Shown: piece after piece, positions 1 through 11,078 of the stretch
Layout of the letters: the number at the start of each line of letters is the position of its first letter
Numbering within the stretch: the first letter of the stretch is position 1
Origin: Rozella allomycis CSF55
Lineage: Eukaryota > Rozellomycota
Direction of reading: 5' to 3'
Assembly (NCBI GenBank): GCA_000442015.1
Contig: KE560523.1
Span: 1 to 64,000, forward strand
Length of the DNA stretch: 64,000 nucleotides
Translations under genes and position numbers: made by a program
The notes under the pieces: model-generated
What the model saw: only the letters and a program-made list of their open reading frames with translations
What the model was told of the DNA's origin: nothing
Databases searched by the model: none

Positions 1-1
1 T

Positions 2-533
2 CGCAAGAAGACTGGTTTAATTAAAATGGAGGATAATGGAATTGCCGATATATTTGTCCATGGTACAGCAAAAGATCTTTTTTTATCGTATAGGCAATGG
101 TATGTCACTAGACATAGTTGTAGCTCCTCAGTTAACAAATATATTACCATCTGTTGCACCACCTGAAGGAAAGCACCCTTCCGCTGTTGGTGAAAGAAGT
201 TACAATCTTCCTGTAGAGCCTGTCCAAACTGAAGTGGTAGAAATGATAAAAACAGAATCTCAAAAACCTGGAAGGGCATTTATCGTGGAAAGGGTTGAAT
301 GTCGCATCCACGATCTGTCTTTAAGAATCATCGATACAAAGCACGAGTAAATTATTGTCTTGCTTTCTAATCAAAGTTGGCTTTATAGCATTTTAATGCC
401 TTATATTAAAAGCAAAGTTCGTAATTCTATTGAAAAGTCTATTGAACAAAATGTCAGTCAATTGCTATTTAATTTGGATGAAAAAGTCATGGAAAGTGTA
501 AACCCGACAAGTGTGGAAGAAAGGCATCGGTAA
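2..533 (+). CDS. HAM1-like (DUF4449-type) protein, C-terminal part
   Basis: This is the 3' end of a gene whose start lies before the window. Reading from base 2, the frame gives a stretch around MEDNGIADIFVHG. A 31-nt intron (GTACAG...TATAG) restores the frame to NGMSLDIVVAPQ, and a second intron near 349-377 joins IDTKHD to WLYSILMPYIKSKVRN. The pattern 'IHDLSLRI-DTKHDWLYS-L-PYIKSKVRNSIEKSIE' resembles the C-terminal half of fungal HAM1-like/DUF4449 proteins, which are thought to bind lipid through a BPI-like fold. The match is from memory of the family pattern and is only moderate. It ends with GTGGAAGAAAGGCATCGGTAA. Confidence 0.45.
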
Positions 534-721
534 AAACTATGTTTGTATCATATTATTAGCATTCTACCTGAATGGGCAAGCACTGCATATGACCCTATGT
601 CTTGAATTTATTGTGATTTTAATAAATGTATAATACTCTAACTACGTAATAATAATAATAATCATTTTTAATTATTCTCGTTGTGATTTATTAAAAACTT
701 ACACACCATACTACTTACTAG

Positions 722-1141
722 ATGTCTGAGATGGATGCAATGGATGTCCAAACATATGTATTAGANACATTTTAACTTTACTCACTTTTACATAATTATT
801 ATTAAATTTGCAACCCGAACTTTGATTTATTAGGACCATTCTACCATTTGTTGGATCTTGATGAAGCATTCTTAAAGTCCTTAGAATATACTATGCTCAC
901 GACCGCTATAATTAAGCCAAAGGTTGATTCCACAATAATCTTTTCGGTCATTTAGGATTAACTTACGTCATATGGCAAATTACAGTGATTTATTGAGTGG
1001 GTATTCAAAAAATCTATCCAGAAAGAGTACATGCATATTACGCATTTTGGATGATAACGCTGAATGCAAAATGGAAAATATAGCTAAAGCGCCAAACGCT
1101 TTGAAAATCATTGAAAAAGAAGATGCTGAAATTTCATATCT
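722..1141 (+). pseudogene. Unresolved coding fragment interrupted by a gap
   Basis: An ATG at 722 opens a short acidic stretch (MSEMDAMDVQTYVL) that runs into the N at 766. After what looks like an intron end near 832, a protein-like stretch follows (GPFYHLLDLDEAFLKS). A third stretch from about 970 reads MANYSDLLSGYSKNLSRKS and continues to about 1130, where it meets the 3' end of the convergent TMX gene. I could not join these pieces with canonical splice sites and do not recognise a family. It may be a real small gene damaged by the assembly gap, or a degraded one. Confidence 0.25.
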
Positions 1142-1946
1142 TTATTCGATTCTTCTTTTTCTTATCTGTCCTGATTTACTTTCACCTTTTCCTTTTTCAG
1201 ACTTATCAATATCCGTTTTGAATTTTAGTTTTTCTTTTTGATTATGTTTTCTAGTCTTGTGATTGCTAAATAAGAATGTAAACAATGAAAGTGCGACAAC
1301 AAAGAACAGAATAAAGGAAAATACAACTGATATATTTGCGAAAATGATCATCCAATCCCATTGATTAATTGGTTTGGAAAACTCTTTTGCGGTGTCCTAA
1401 ATTTTAAAGAAAACACAGCATGTACCAAAACATTTTGGCCTAACCAACCCACGAATGACATAAAATATCCGAATGGCGAGTAAGGTTGAAAGTATACTGG
1501 CAAGGGAACAAATTTTTCTTTCTGTAAGGCGTCAAGTACATCATCAGCTCTCAGTGTACCGTTGTAGAAGTAAGCGGCGCCATTTTTGATCCTAATTTTA
1601 TCGTATATGTATTTGGTACAAATATATGGAGGGCAAAGTTGTAACAAAGAACCTCGCGGATAAAACTATTACTATAAGACTAATTCCTCCTTACTTTGGT
1701 TTTCTTCAATATCTACATTTAACCTTTTGATGTTTTTGCTTAAGTTTTTGTCAATCTTTTCATATTCAGATTTGAAAGCATTGCAAGCTGCACACCAGTT
1801 TGCATAACTATTTTTGTATCACAAAATATTTACAATTTCACTAGTAATGTGTCTTTCCAAACGTCATGTTTTAAATCATTATTTTTGATATTTTGTATGG
1901 TGCATAAACTTAGACCACAAAGTATCGCGACTACTAACAATTTCAT
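1142..1946 (-). CDS. TMX-type transmembrane thioredoxin (ER)
   Basis: The ATG at 1946 opens a hydrophobic signal peptide (MKLLVVAILCGLSLC). A 26-nt intron then joins to VKFYANWCAACNAF, the thioredoxin active site with a CAAC motif. Further introns of 28-29 nt restore LSARFFVTTLPSIYL (with the cis-proline), then IKNGAAYFYNGTLRADDVLD and a C-terminal membrane span (MIIFANISVVFSFILFFVVAL). A basic cytosolic tail ends in RKRRIE. The order signal peptide, Trx domain, single TM, charged tail is that of TMX1-like ER disulfide oxidoreductases. Human TMX1 has CPAC at the active site, so CAAC is a variant. The gene is convergent with the fragment to its left. Confidence 0.8.
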
Positions 1947-1989
1947 ACCTGAAATTTACTAAATATAATCGTTAAAAAATATACATTTA

Positions 1990-4225
1990 TTAAAGTACAA
2001 GATGCCCAATTATTAATTCAATTATATTTTTGAATACCATTGCATTCCCTGATATCCGCCTAAATTTGATGCCGTGAATTTTAAGTAGCCAAACTTTGCA
2101 AATTTCAATTTCAAATACAACTTCCTGATTGACTCCAGAGACATATCGGCAATCAATAACGTAAGATGAATGATGGTTAAACATTAGGTTCTGCTGGGCC
2201 AAAATTTCTATCAATTGATTAATTAAATCATCGGGGGGCTTCACACTAGTCGTATTTGCGGAAAATGCGAATCTAACTGTACGAATCGGAGTTTGTCGAG
2301 GCACTTGAGTCGGAAAAGAAGGTGATATTTCAGGGCTGGGAATATCCGTCTCATAAACCACATTTGTGTTCACTTTTAATGAATCTCTTCTAGAACTATT
2401 GCTCTCTGACCTTGTTTCGAAGGATTTTCTTTGATAAGAATCTGAATTAGAGTTTGATTTTGGGCGCATTTTTGACGTCAGTGAAGCATTAGGTAATTGG
2501 CGCATAGGAGTTGTACCGAAATCTGCTTGAAATGTAAATCTTCGATTCCTTTGCATTGCTGGTTCTGGTGCTGCTAAAGTAAATCTGATATCTTTTTGTT
2601 CATTTGAAGACTTTCGACGAGCGTCAAGATTGTTGCCGCTTGCTAGCATAATGCCTTCCTTTTTATCTTCTAAACCAACATCAAAGTCCGAAGTTTCTGA
2701 CCTTGAACTAATGGTAGAAAATACACTTTGCTTTCTACCAGGAAGGTCAGTTGGCAGTAAGGAAGCTCGCCTGTCCATTGCTTTTATGGCATTCAATGAT
2801 TGCGTTATTGACTGTCTTCTATTTTGAATCATTCCCGGAGGTTGATTGAAGTTATAAATAACAACGTTATCAGACTCATGATTGATGCCTTGAATGCACC
2901 CACTGTATTTTTTATCCAAAGGAGTTTCATCTTCATTTAGAAACTTTGGTGGCAGACGTATCGGGGGGCCATTTTCATCTTTGATCACCCATGGATGATT
3001 TCTTAATTCCTCCATTTTAATTCTCTTTGAAGGATCCCTTACAAAAATTTTATTTAACAAATCAACAAACACTATTAATAACTGAAATGAGATATTACGT
3101 GGCGAAAGATTGTCAATTTTCCTATATTCGCATGATCTTATTTTTTTATATAACTCGCTCAAATTGTCGCCTTTGAAAGGGGCTTTCCCTGTCGCCATTA
3201 TGAACAAAACAACTCCGGAAGACCAAATGTCGCTTGGAGGACCAATATACTTTTCACCACTCACAATTTCAGGTGAAGCATAAAGCGGCGTACCACAAAA
3301 CTATATTAATAGTAACCGAAATTGTTACAGTCCCCAGTAAGTGATTTTTACCAATAAACGATCTACCGAGTCCAAAGTCTGATATTAATATATTATTGTC
3401 TTCAGTAAGCAACAAATTTTCCAGTTTTAAATCATCTTTAAATCGATATTATGTCTTACCTCGATGAACTACACCTGCTTCATGGCAATGGTCGATGGCT
3501 GAAATGATTTGTCGATACAATCGCCTGGAGTCTTTTTCAGTTAATGATTCTTTCGTGGTAATGTAGTCGATCAGCTCTCCACCTCCAGCATATTGCCTAA
3601 AAAATTCTAAAAAAGTTAGTACATTATAACGAACAATTCTGTCGGTGTATCAATTAATTGATAAAGTTTAACTATATTCGGATGATTTAATCTCATTAAT
3701 AACTTAACTTCTCCACTCAAATGCCTTAGGTACTCTGGGACGTAATTTGGATTTGTAATGGAGTATTTTGAATCATCTGCTTTTTTCGAAATAGAATTTA
3801 TCTCTTCAGTATTTGATATATTTTCGTTGGATTTTTTAATATCGCGTTCTTTTGTTTTCAACGTATTCGGTTCGGCTTGAGGTTCGGCTTCCTTCCCCGC
3901 CATATCCTTTACATCCTCTAGAGTATTCTCTTCTGGTATAACTGGCTCTTTTTTCCGGGAGACAACCTTGTCTTCAGAATGAACACTTTTTGAAAAATCA
4001 GATTTCACAGATTTGGAATCAATCTTTTGAGATTTCACGCTTTTATTTTCTGATGCTTCCATGTCAGCTTTCACGAGAACTTTTACAGCTACCTGAATGT
4101 TAAAAATGACCAATGTTCACCTTTTCATTTGTCACAATGTGATAACCAAGCTTTACTTTCGAAAAGGCGCCTTCGCCAATGGTACGACCTAGCTGATAAT
4201 CTCCGACAATTTTTCTCTTAAACAT
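1990..4225 (-). CDS. KA1-domain Ser/Thr kinase, MARK/PAR-1-like, with N-lobe insert
   Basis: The model starts at the ATG at 4225 and gives a glycine loop (GEGAFSKVKLG), then VAVKVLV with the ATP-binding lysine. About 100 charged, low-complexity residues (near 3740-4070) sit between that lysine and the alpha-C region (GEVKLLMRLNHPNIVKL). The activation segment has DFGLGRSF and FCGTPLYASPE, followed by PSDIWSSGVVLFIMATGKAPF. A long disordered Ser-rich linker leads to a C-terminal KA1 domain (EIEICKVWLLKIHGIKFRRI), a membrane or autoinhibitory module of MARK/Kin1 kinases. The only canonical splice at the catalytic loop (3436-3459, 24 nt) yields HRDDLKLEN with one extra Asp. Likely roles are polarity or microtubule regulation (inference). 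Confidence 0.8.
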
Positions 4226-4955
4226 TTCTTTATAAATATTAGAACTAAAAACGATTGTTTATATCTCCGATGAAACAAATAAATAAAACAATGGCCAATA
4301 ATAGTAATTCGAAATTGATTACAACTTATTTATTATTCATGTATAATTTTCGCATTGCCTTGATCCTATAATTCGCCAACTGTTTTCAAGGTGTTGGTGC
4401 CTTTAGAAATAATGGGGAAGCATACGTTTAATTGAAAGCAAAAGACCTAAGTTCTCTGTCTGATCAATGAAAAGGAAGAAAAAATTGCTTGATATCTTGA
4501 TACCTGCTGATGTAAGATTAAAAATAGAAAACTGGAAAAATGTGAAGGCACGCTGCACGCAGTAAAGATTAAGAATAGTCAGAATCGCTGCTGACCGCTC
4601 CCACTTGAAATTAACGTTTTTAGGAGCATTTGAAATTCAAGTTTGATTTGGCTACTCGTTTACCCAATACCATTTGCCACTCGCTCCGTATTTTGTCATG
4701 ACTGCGGTATATTGGTCGACATAGGGGGCAGAAACGCAATATTGTTTCTTCTGTCAATTTTTTTAATTTCTAGTTACAAAATTGGTCATGATGCGATTGA
4801 TGAGCAAACGATCAATAAAGGTACTTCACTGTTAATAGTCTTTAATAACATATTCATTTTTATGATAAAAATGTATATGTGACATGCATATGTTATCCTT
4901 AGTCTGTAGATATCTTTTTCCATTAAACCATTCTTAAACTGTTTCCAAGGTGAAC
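4226..4955. other. 730-bp intergenic stretch, no supported gene
   Basis: This lies between two divergent starts. It contains only short open frames without domain signal; the longest is about 80 codons at 4643-4882, hydrophobic and without an identifiable family. It is one of the longest gene-free stretches here and probably holds the promoters of the kinase and the ATP-grasp gene. No tRNA, repeat or obvious structured RNA was seen. Confidence 0.5.
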
Positions 4956-6342
4956 ATGCCTTTGAACAACCAGAATAGGAAACTGAAAGTGTTTGTGATT
5001 CACGGTGACCCTAAAAAGTATAATCCTATTCTTCCTGGCGGCTATTGGGACGAGGATGATTTTCTTTCCTTGAATAAAGCCAAAGACGCTCTGAGTTCTT
5101 TATCCAATGATTATGATTTCACATACTATTGTAATCACGACACTTTATTAATGGATTTAAAAGAGAATAGAGATAATATAGATCTTGTTCTCCAGGTATG
5201 ATCTAGTTGTATCTTAAACGTAGCTTTGCGACGAAGGATGGTTTAACCACCCGAAAATGGAGATGCATGTCGTTTCATACTTAGAAATGCTCGGAATACC
5301 GTATACTGGGTCTGGTCCGCAATGTCTCGCAACAACCTATGATAAGCAAACGGTACTTGAAATCGCGAAGAGCATCAATGTCCCCATTCCTTTGTCAATT
5401 TTAGTTGAAAATGACAGCGAACTAAAGAACCATGGTTTAGAATACCCTGTAATCGTAAAGCCAAACTCCACAGATGGATCCTTTGGAATCACAGCCAAAN
5501 TAAGAGCATCAATGTCCCCATTCCTTTTTCAATTTTAGTTGAAAATGACAGCGAATTAAAGAACCATGGTTTAGAATATCCTATAATCGTAAAGCCAAAC
5601 TCCACAGATGGATCCTTTGGAATCACAGCCAAAAATGTTTGCAATTCTTATGAAGACCTTCTTATTGCATTAAAATCAATTAGAAGTGAGTTTGGAATTG
5701 ATGGCTCTGTTTTAATCCAAGAATACCTTCCAGGACCTGACATAAATGTTGGTCTTATTGGCAATGAGCCAATTGTATTACCTATAACTGAGGAAGATTA
5801 CTCTTCGTTGCCTGATAATTTACCTAAGATTTGCGGATTTGAAAGCAAAGTAATATTTCTATTCCACAATAATCAGTGGGAAGACTCATCACCTTATTGG
5901 AACATTAAAACCAAACCAACGTCTTTGGACGAAAATAGGCAGAAGATTATAATCGACGCATCCAAGAAACTATTCAAGCGAATTGGTGTCAAAGATTATG
6001 CGAGATTTGATTGGAGACTAGATAGAAATGGTAATCCTAGATTCATTGAAGGTAAAAATAAAAATTATGCATCATGAAGCCAATCCAAATTGTGGTTGGT
6101 GCTGGGATGGGCATCTCCCCAAAACAGCTTCTCTTTGTGGAATAGACTATCCTCAATTCTTCCGCCTCATAATTGAATCTGCATTGGCTAGATATTCACA
6201 ACTTCGAGCGTCGTCATATAACTACAAACTGGTCAAGTCCAAAAATACCACATCTGAATTATCAGGAAAGCCTGTTCCCTTAAATCCTATATCGTCTTCC
6301 ACTTATCTGTTCATAAATGAGCAAAATAAAGTTAAAAATTAA
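4956..6342 (+). CDS. D-Ala-D-Ala ligase-like ATP-grasp enzyme
   Basis: The N-terminus has a KVFVIHGDP beta strand. A 28-nt intron then joins NIDLVLQ to LCDEGWFNHP, then YLEMLGIPYTGSGPQCLATT, the classic Ddl substrate region. The ATP-grasp core follows: YPVIVKPNSTDGSFGI, VLIQEYLPGPDINVGLIG and YARFDWRLDRNG. The metal-binding end, IEANPNCGWCWDGHL, is reached through a 28-nt intron. The sequence 5368-5633 is duplicated around the N at 5500; the model uses one copy. The family condenses carboxylates with amines using ATP. A peptidoglycan role is unlikely here, and related fungal proteins of this NPNCGWCWDG type have unknown substrates. GTG at 4950 is in frame, but ATG at 4956 is preferred. Confidence 0.8.
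5368..5633 (+). repeat. Direct repeat around N gap (assembly join)
   Basis: Two copies of about 132 bp (5368-5499 and 5502-5633) flank the N at 5500 and differ at about four bases. Only one copy fits the ligase reading frame, so this is most likely an unmerged overlap of two contigs carrying different alleles. Confidence 0.85.
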
Positions 6343-6405
6343 TTTGCTTACAATGAAATACAGAAATTTTAATGAGAATTTAGTAAATTTAATAGTTATC
6401 TCTTA

Positions 6406-7054
6406 ATGCTAAGCGAAGAAGATGTTTTAGATTATGTAATACAACAGGGTAACAATGAAAACGGACTACCTGATTGTGCAAACAGTGTAGCTGAAAGCAT
6501 AAACCAGGACGAATCTAATCATGATAACCTAGTTTCATTGGAGCTACGTGAGCGCGAAAAAGGCTGCATTAAAATGTTTGAAGAAGGCAGTTGCTCATTA
6601 GATTACTTAATAAATGAGTTTTCATCAATCATCAAGGACCATCCACGTTATGCGTCAGCGTACAACAACAGGTACTGCTTTGATATTTTCAAAACTAGAG
6701 CTCAATGTTTTCGACTTCAAAAACAATGGGAGAAATCATTGAATGATTTGAACAAGGCTATCGAATTCGGAGACATTGAAGTAAAAAGAAAAGTAAGTTA
6801 CCATTTCGNCATTGCAGTAAAAAGAAAAGTAAGTTACAATTTCGCTATTTACCGAGGCTAATTTACAACGTGCTATTGTGAAACATCACTTAAACGATGA
6901 AGAAGGTTCGCATTTGGACTATGAAAATGCGTCTGCTTATGGTGGAGGAAACAATTTTCTTGCAAAGCAAATGGCGGTGAAAACCAACAAATATGCAGCA
7001 ATGTGCAATAGCATGATGGCCGAGTTGATGTCTAAATTATATAAGAATAAATAA
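6406..7054 (+). CDS. TTC36: TTC36-like tetratricopeptide protein
   Basis: An acidic N-terminal extension is followed by a TPR pair. A 27-nt intron joins ASAYNN to RAQCFRLQKQWEKSLNDLNK, matching the first helix pairs of TTC36. A 28-nt intron then leads to ANLQRAIVKHHLNDEEGSHL. The diagnostic C-terminus is DYENASAYGGGNNFLAKQMA followed by NKYAAMCNSMMAELM, which parallels the FAKKQLVxLNPYAALCNQML block of TTC36. TTC36 is a small TPR protein, linked in animals to HSP70 binding and to ciliary biology. A 34-bp duplication brackets the N at 6809, and one copy must be dropped. Confidence 0.8.
6775..6844 (+). repeat. Short direct repeat around N gap
   Basis: Copies of 34 bp (6775-6808 and 6811-6844) flank the N at 6809 and differ at two positions. 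They cover the exon-intron border of the TTC36 gene. Confidence 0.8.
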
Positions 7055-7071
7055 AAACGGGGCTTTTATTT

Positions 7072-7784
7072 TTAGAATTTATATATTAGAAACAGAAACA
7101 TACACACAGCACCTACTAACGCCAATATAAGCATATCACGGCGACGTCGTAATCTAATGCGATTAATTAAGCCTTCAACGGCTGGAAGTCTTGCTAGAAA
7201 ATGAATATTCAATGAACTTACTAAGAACGCCAGAAGCAATATTTGATGAAGAAAGTAGTCTTTGTCTTTGAGTATCCAAATTTGCTCTTGTTGCATAAGC
7301 GTTACCTTAAAAAATGCAATATAAGATTACTTTAATAAGTCATCAGCCATTGAATGTGAATTGTCCAATGCCATCCGCTCATCTAGAAGCATCATTTCAT
7401 CTGTTTTATTTCCTCGTACATTTCTGTACTTTAAAATATAGTTATTTACTTGTTGTACGACTTTAAAAGTTCTTGTTCTTCTTTTTTCTGTCTAAGCACA
7501 TCTTGAATTCTTCTAAATTCTTTTTCATAGTTGAATGCACCATCCTTGTGTCTCTGGAGTGTTTTTAAAAGGATAGTGTTTTCTACAGGTAGACTTTCAA
7601 TGTATTGATTCATTTTTGCTATTTGATTATTTAAATTTGATAGGTTGGATATTATTTCTTGCGCCAAAGAATCAGTACCGGATAAATCAGTAGCCATCAA
7701 TGAAGTTATTTTGGATATCTGGTTATCTATAGCAAGTTCGACCATTCTCGTTTCTTTTCGTATACTGTCCCAAGATGTGTTCAT
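7072..7784 (-). CDS. GOS1: Golgi Qb-SNARE GOS1/GOSR1
   Basis: Starting at the ATG at 7784 the protein opens MNTSWDSIRKETRMVELAID, as GOS28 proteins do. It continues with a helical linker, then NVRGNKTDEMMLLDERMALD after a 26-nt intron. The SNARE motif follows (NAYATRANLDTQRQRLLSSS). A 28-nt intron then leads to TRLPAVEGLINRIRLRRRRD and a C-terminal anchor. This is the GOSR1 ending of RINLRKRRD plus TM. The protein works in intra-Golgi and ER-Golgi vesicle fusion. The splice before NAYATR fits only with a non-canonical GT...GG end or a one-base error (7305-7330). The start lies 64 bp from that of the divergent helicase gene. Confidence 0.85.
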
Positions 7785-7848
7785 ATGTACTGATTAAACG
7801 ATCCTTTGAGTTTCCGTGACCAGGAATTTTCGGAAACCATATTTTTTG

Positions 7849-10800
7849 ATGTCGAATTTTCTCTACTCTACGATTAATTCTCTGGGGAGTTTGTATCGTC
7901 AATCTAGACATTCAAATTCTCAGCGATCCAGTAAAGCAGCAAAGCTTCCTGTGAGCTCTTTTAAAGATCAAATTATGGATGCCCTTGAAGACAATACTGT
8001 TGTGATCATATCTGGTACTACTGGTAGTGGGAAAGTAGATATATTTGATGGCTTTTATATTAGAGTACTCAAGTCCCCCAGTTTATTTTGGACCATGACA
8101 AGTCGCATGTCAAGATAGCATGTACGCAACCAAGACGATTGGCCGCTGTTTCATTAGCTTTACGTGTAGCTCATGAGAGAAAAGATACTAGCAGGCTTGT
8201 TGGTTATCATATAAGTGGAAAGAATAATTGCTCAAAGGCTACAAAGTTGATGTACATGACAACTGGAGTTTTGTTGGAACAAATCAAGAGTGATCCAAAG
8301 CTTGAGAGATATACGCATATAGTGCTGGATGAAGTTCATGAAAGACATGTGGATGATGATATTTTGCTGTCGTATTTAAAAGAGATTTTAAAAGTGAACA
8401 AGAATCTTAAAATTGTTATTATGTCGGTAAGGATAAATTTATTTGTTTGAAAGGCAACACTTGTCCCTCAAAAATACCAAAACTATTTTTCTGAATTTGG
8501 ATCAGTCCCATTTATTCACATTCCAACAAAGATGCATGAAATAGAAATTGTTTATGTTGAAGATATTTGTGACAAGTTTAAAGCGTCCCATGAAGTAAAG
8601 AGTGGTGTTTTGGAAGCTCCAGACCGACCCATGTTGACTCCATCAAGGAAGAATCTTTTGGCTGATATGATAATGAGCTTACATAAAAGTTTGCCACTAA
8701 ACCAAGCGATTCTTGTTTTTCTATCTGGATTGTCACCAATTTTAGAAATAGCAGATAAGCTGACTTTATATGAGAATTCAGAATCGATGCAGATTCATTT
8801 ATTGCATTCATCTATTACAATTGAAGAACAAGCGCAGATAGTGAGACCCCCAGCCAAAGGAAAGAGAAAAGTTGTTTTATCAACAAATGTCGCTGAAAGC
8901 TCATTGACGATTGCTGATGCTAGGATTGTTATCGACACTTGTTTGAAAAAAGATATGGATTTTGATGTTTCGTTTAATGGATTTTCTTTGAATGAATGTT
9001 GGGTTAGCAAGAATTGTGCAGAACAAAGAAAAGGGAGGGTTGGTAGAACATCGCCAGGGATTGTTTATAGATTGATTACAAAAAATGAATTTGAGAAATT
9101 GAGACAAGAACAACTTCCAGAAATCCAAAGATCTGAACTCTCTAATTGTGTTTTGAGGTGCCTTTCAATTCCATCTCATCCATTTTTTGAAGTTCTATCC
9201 AGCTGTATGGATCCTCCTCTAAATAAACATATAAATGAAGCTTTAAAGACGTTGATTTCTTTAAAAGCTGTTTCTTTTAATAATGGATCTTACTCAGCCA
9301 CTCGACTTGGCCACATCTTATCTACTGTGCCACTTAATGTGAAAAATTGTTTATTGGCTTTGCATGGAATAATATTTGGCGTTGGAGAAGAAGCAATTAT
9401 AGCAGCTTGTATACTTCAATTGAAAAGTGTGTTTATTGAATCACCAGTTTTGGAATTGGAAACATCGAAAGCAATGGCCAGTTTTGGTTCTTCAATTAAA
9501 AGAGATAAAATGGAAATTTCTTCAGATTTAATTTCAAATCTTCGTGCGTATTTATTTTGGAGAGAAAATTATCCTGAAAACGACAAGGAAGAATTTTATT
9601 TGAAATATTTTCTAAGTAAATTCTTTCTACAAGAAGTCCACGATTTAATTATTTTGGTTCGTGAAGGTTTTAGTAAATTTGGTTTATGTGAACCACCAAG
9701 TGACGATGAAAGAGCTAGTTTACACAAGAAATTCAAATCTTTAATGGTTCATTCTAGCCAAGTTGACGATTTCGATAATTTTGATTTCATGGATGATTTT
9801 AATCAACAAGAATCTCAACAAGTTGAAAGTTTTGTTCAAAAATTTAATGAAATTTCTTTTAATCTCTCAAACAAGAAAATTTTCGAAAATGGAAATTCGA
9901 TTTTTCACATTAATGACCCTGGTAGTAGAGTAACCAAAGGGGAAACCATAAAACTGAAAAAGGAACCAAATATTTTTACATTCTCTATTATTCTTTGTGC
10001 TTCATTTTATTCTAATGTTCTTAAATTTGACACTTCTGAAAATCCAGAATCTTGTGCTTTCCCATCTGAATTTGATTTAACACGCTCGGTAGAATTTGGC
10101 GCAGATATTCTCCCTTCTATTCCTGATATGCTTCAATTCTTGAATAATAAAATTTCACCAGTTTCGAAATACTTGATAATCAACAATAGAATTCAAGTGG
10201 AATTCCAAGGTAATTTTACATTCTTTCATTAAATTAGATAACAACAGAATTTGGGACTTTACATTGCCATTTGATAAATCTAAATTTCGCCCTCAAAAGA
10301 ATAACACCTTGGGTTGGAGGGATTATGATTCTGATGAATCTGATTTTGAAGATGATGACATTGAAACTTTTATTCCTTCTGATTCCATTTTCCTTTCTCA
10401 TAAATTGAGGCTTACTTGGAAAGCGGTCAACACGTACAACAGATACATTCCTGGACAAATTTGGTTACCTCGACTATCTTCCATTAGATCAGCTTACAAT
10501 TCGGCTTCTTATGTTCCCAGTTTTCACAAACATTCTTCAGATTCAAAAGTTTTTATTAACAGAATCTCTCTTTGTTATCCATGCATTGTGTCAGACTGCC
10601 ACAAGACTTCGTTCCATTTTATTCCTTGTAAAATGCAAGCAGTCAATCAAGGCTCCCGCTGGTTGGCTCATTTTGTTTCTTGCTTGAAATTGGATTCATT
10701 TTTAGCAGTTAATCCTATTCACGCAGTTTTGTATATTTTATATGGCTCTGATGACAGCTTTACATTCACATTACCATANGCTTTACATTCACACTGCCAT

Positions 10801-10994
10801 ATACAAGTGAAAATTATGACGTTTCTTCTCTTGAATTCTGCAACTCTAGCGTATTTTCCGAAATTAAAAATTTAAAAACTCAAATCGATGCTTTTCTAAC
10901 CGGAGAATCTGACGCACTAGCTCCTCATACACTCGATGATTTTACTGAAAACCAAACAAAACTCGATGGTTTAATTCATGAATTGCTTAAATAA
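7849..10994 (+). CDS. DEVH-box RNA helicase (DEAH/DHX superfamily)
   Basis: This is a full set of SF2 DEAH-type motifs: GTTGSGKST (Walker A, split by a 29-nt intron right after the Lys), TQPRRLAA, LDEVHER, MSATL (completed across a 27-nt intron), STNVAESSLTI and QRKGRVGRTSPG. A winged-helix/HA2-like region follows (LSTVPLNVKNCLLALHGIIF). The C-terminal third, after an intron at 10211-10238, is diverged, with an acidic stretch near DYDSDESDFEDDD and no Tudor or zinc motif that I can see. DEVH with this spacing recalls the TDRD9/Spindle-E and plant DExH8 group, but the assignment is tentative. It probably remodels RNA-protein complexes. A 22-bp duplication flanks the N at 10779. Confidence 0.8.
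10757..10801 (+). repeat. Short direct repeat around N gap
   Basis: Two 22-bp copies (10757-10778 and 10780-10801) flank the N at 10779 and differ at two positions. They lie in the 3' part of the DEVH helicase gene. Confidence 0.75.
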
Positions 10995-11078
10995 ATTTAA
11001 TTTATTTACGGTTATTTTAACATGATTATTCTATCAATTTGATATTTGTCGGATGAATTACCCTGGCCAATACTTTTT

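Noticed and set aside
4643-4882. 79-codon open frame as a small gene
   Set aside because: It has no family signal, is hydrophobic by AT-richness, and has no conserved features.
8578-9128. Antisense open frames inside the DEVH helicase
   Set aside because: They are shadows of a strongly supported gene on the other strand and show no domain pattern.
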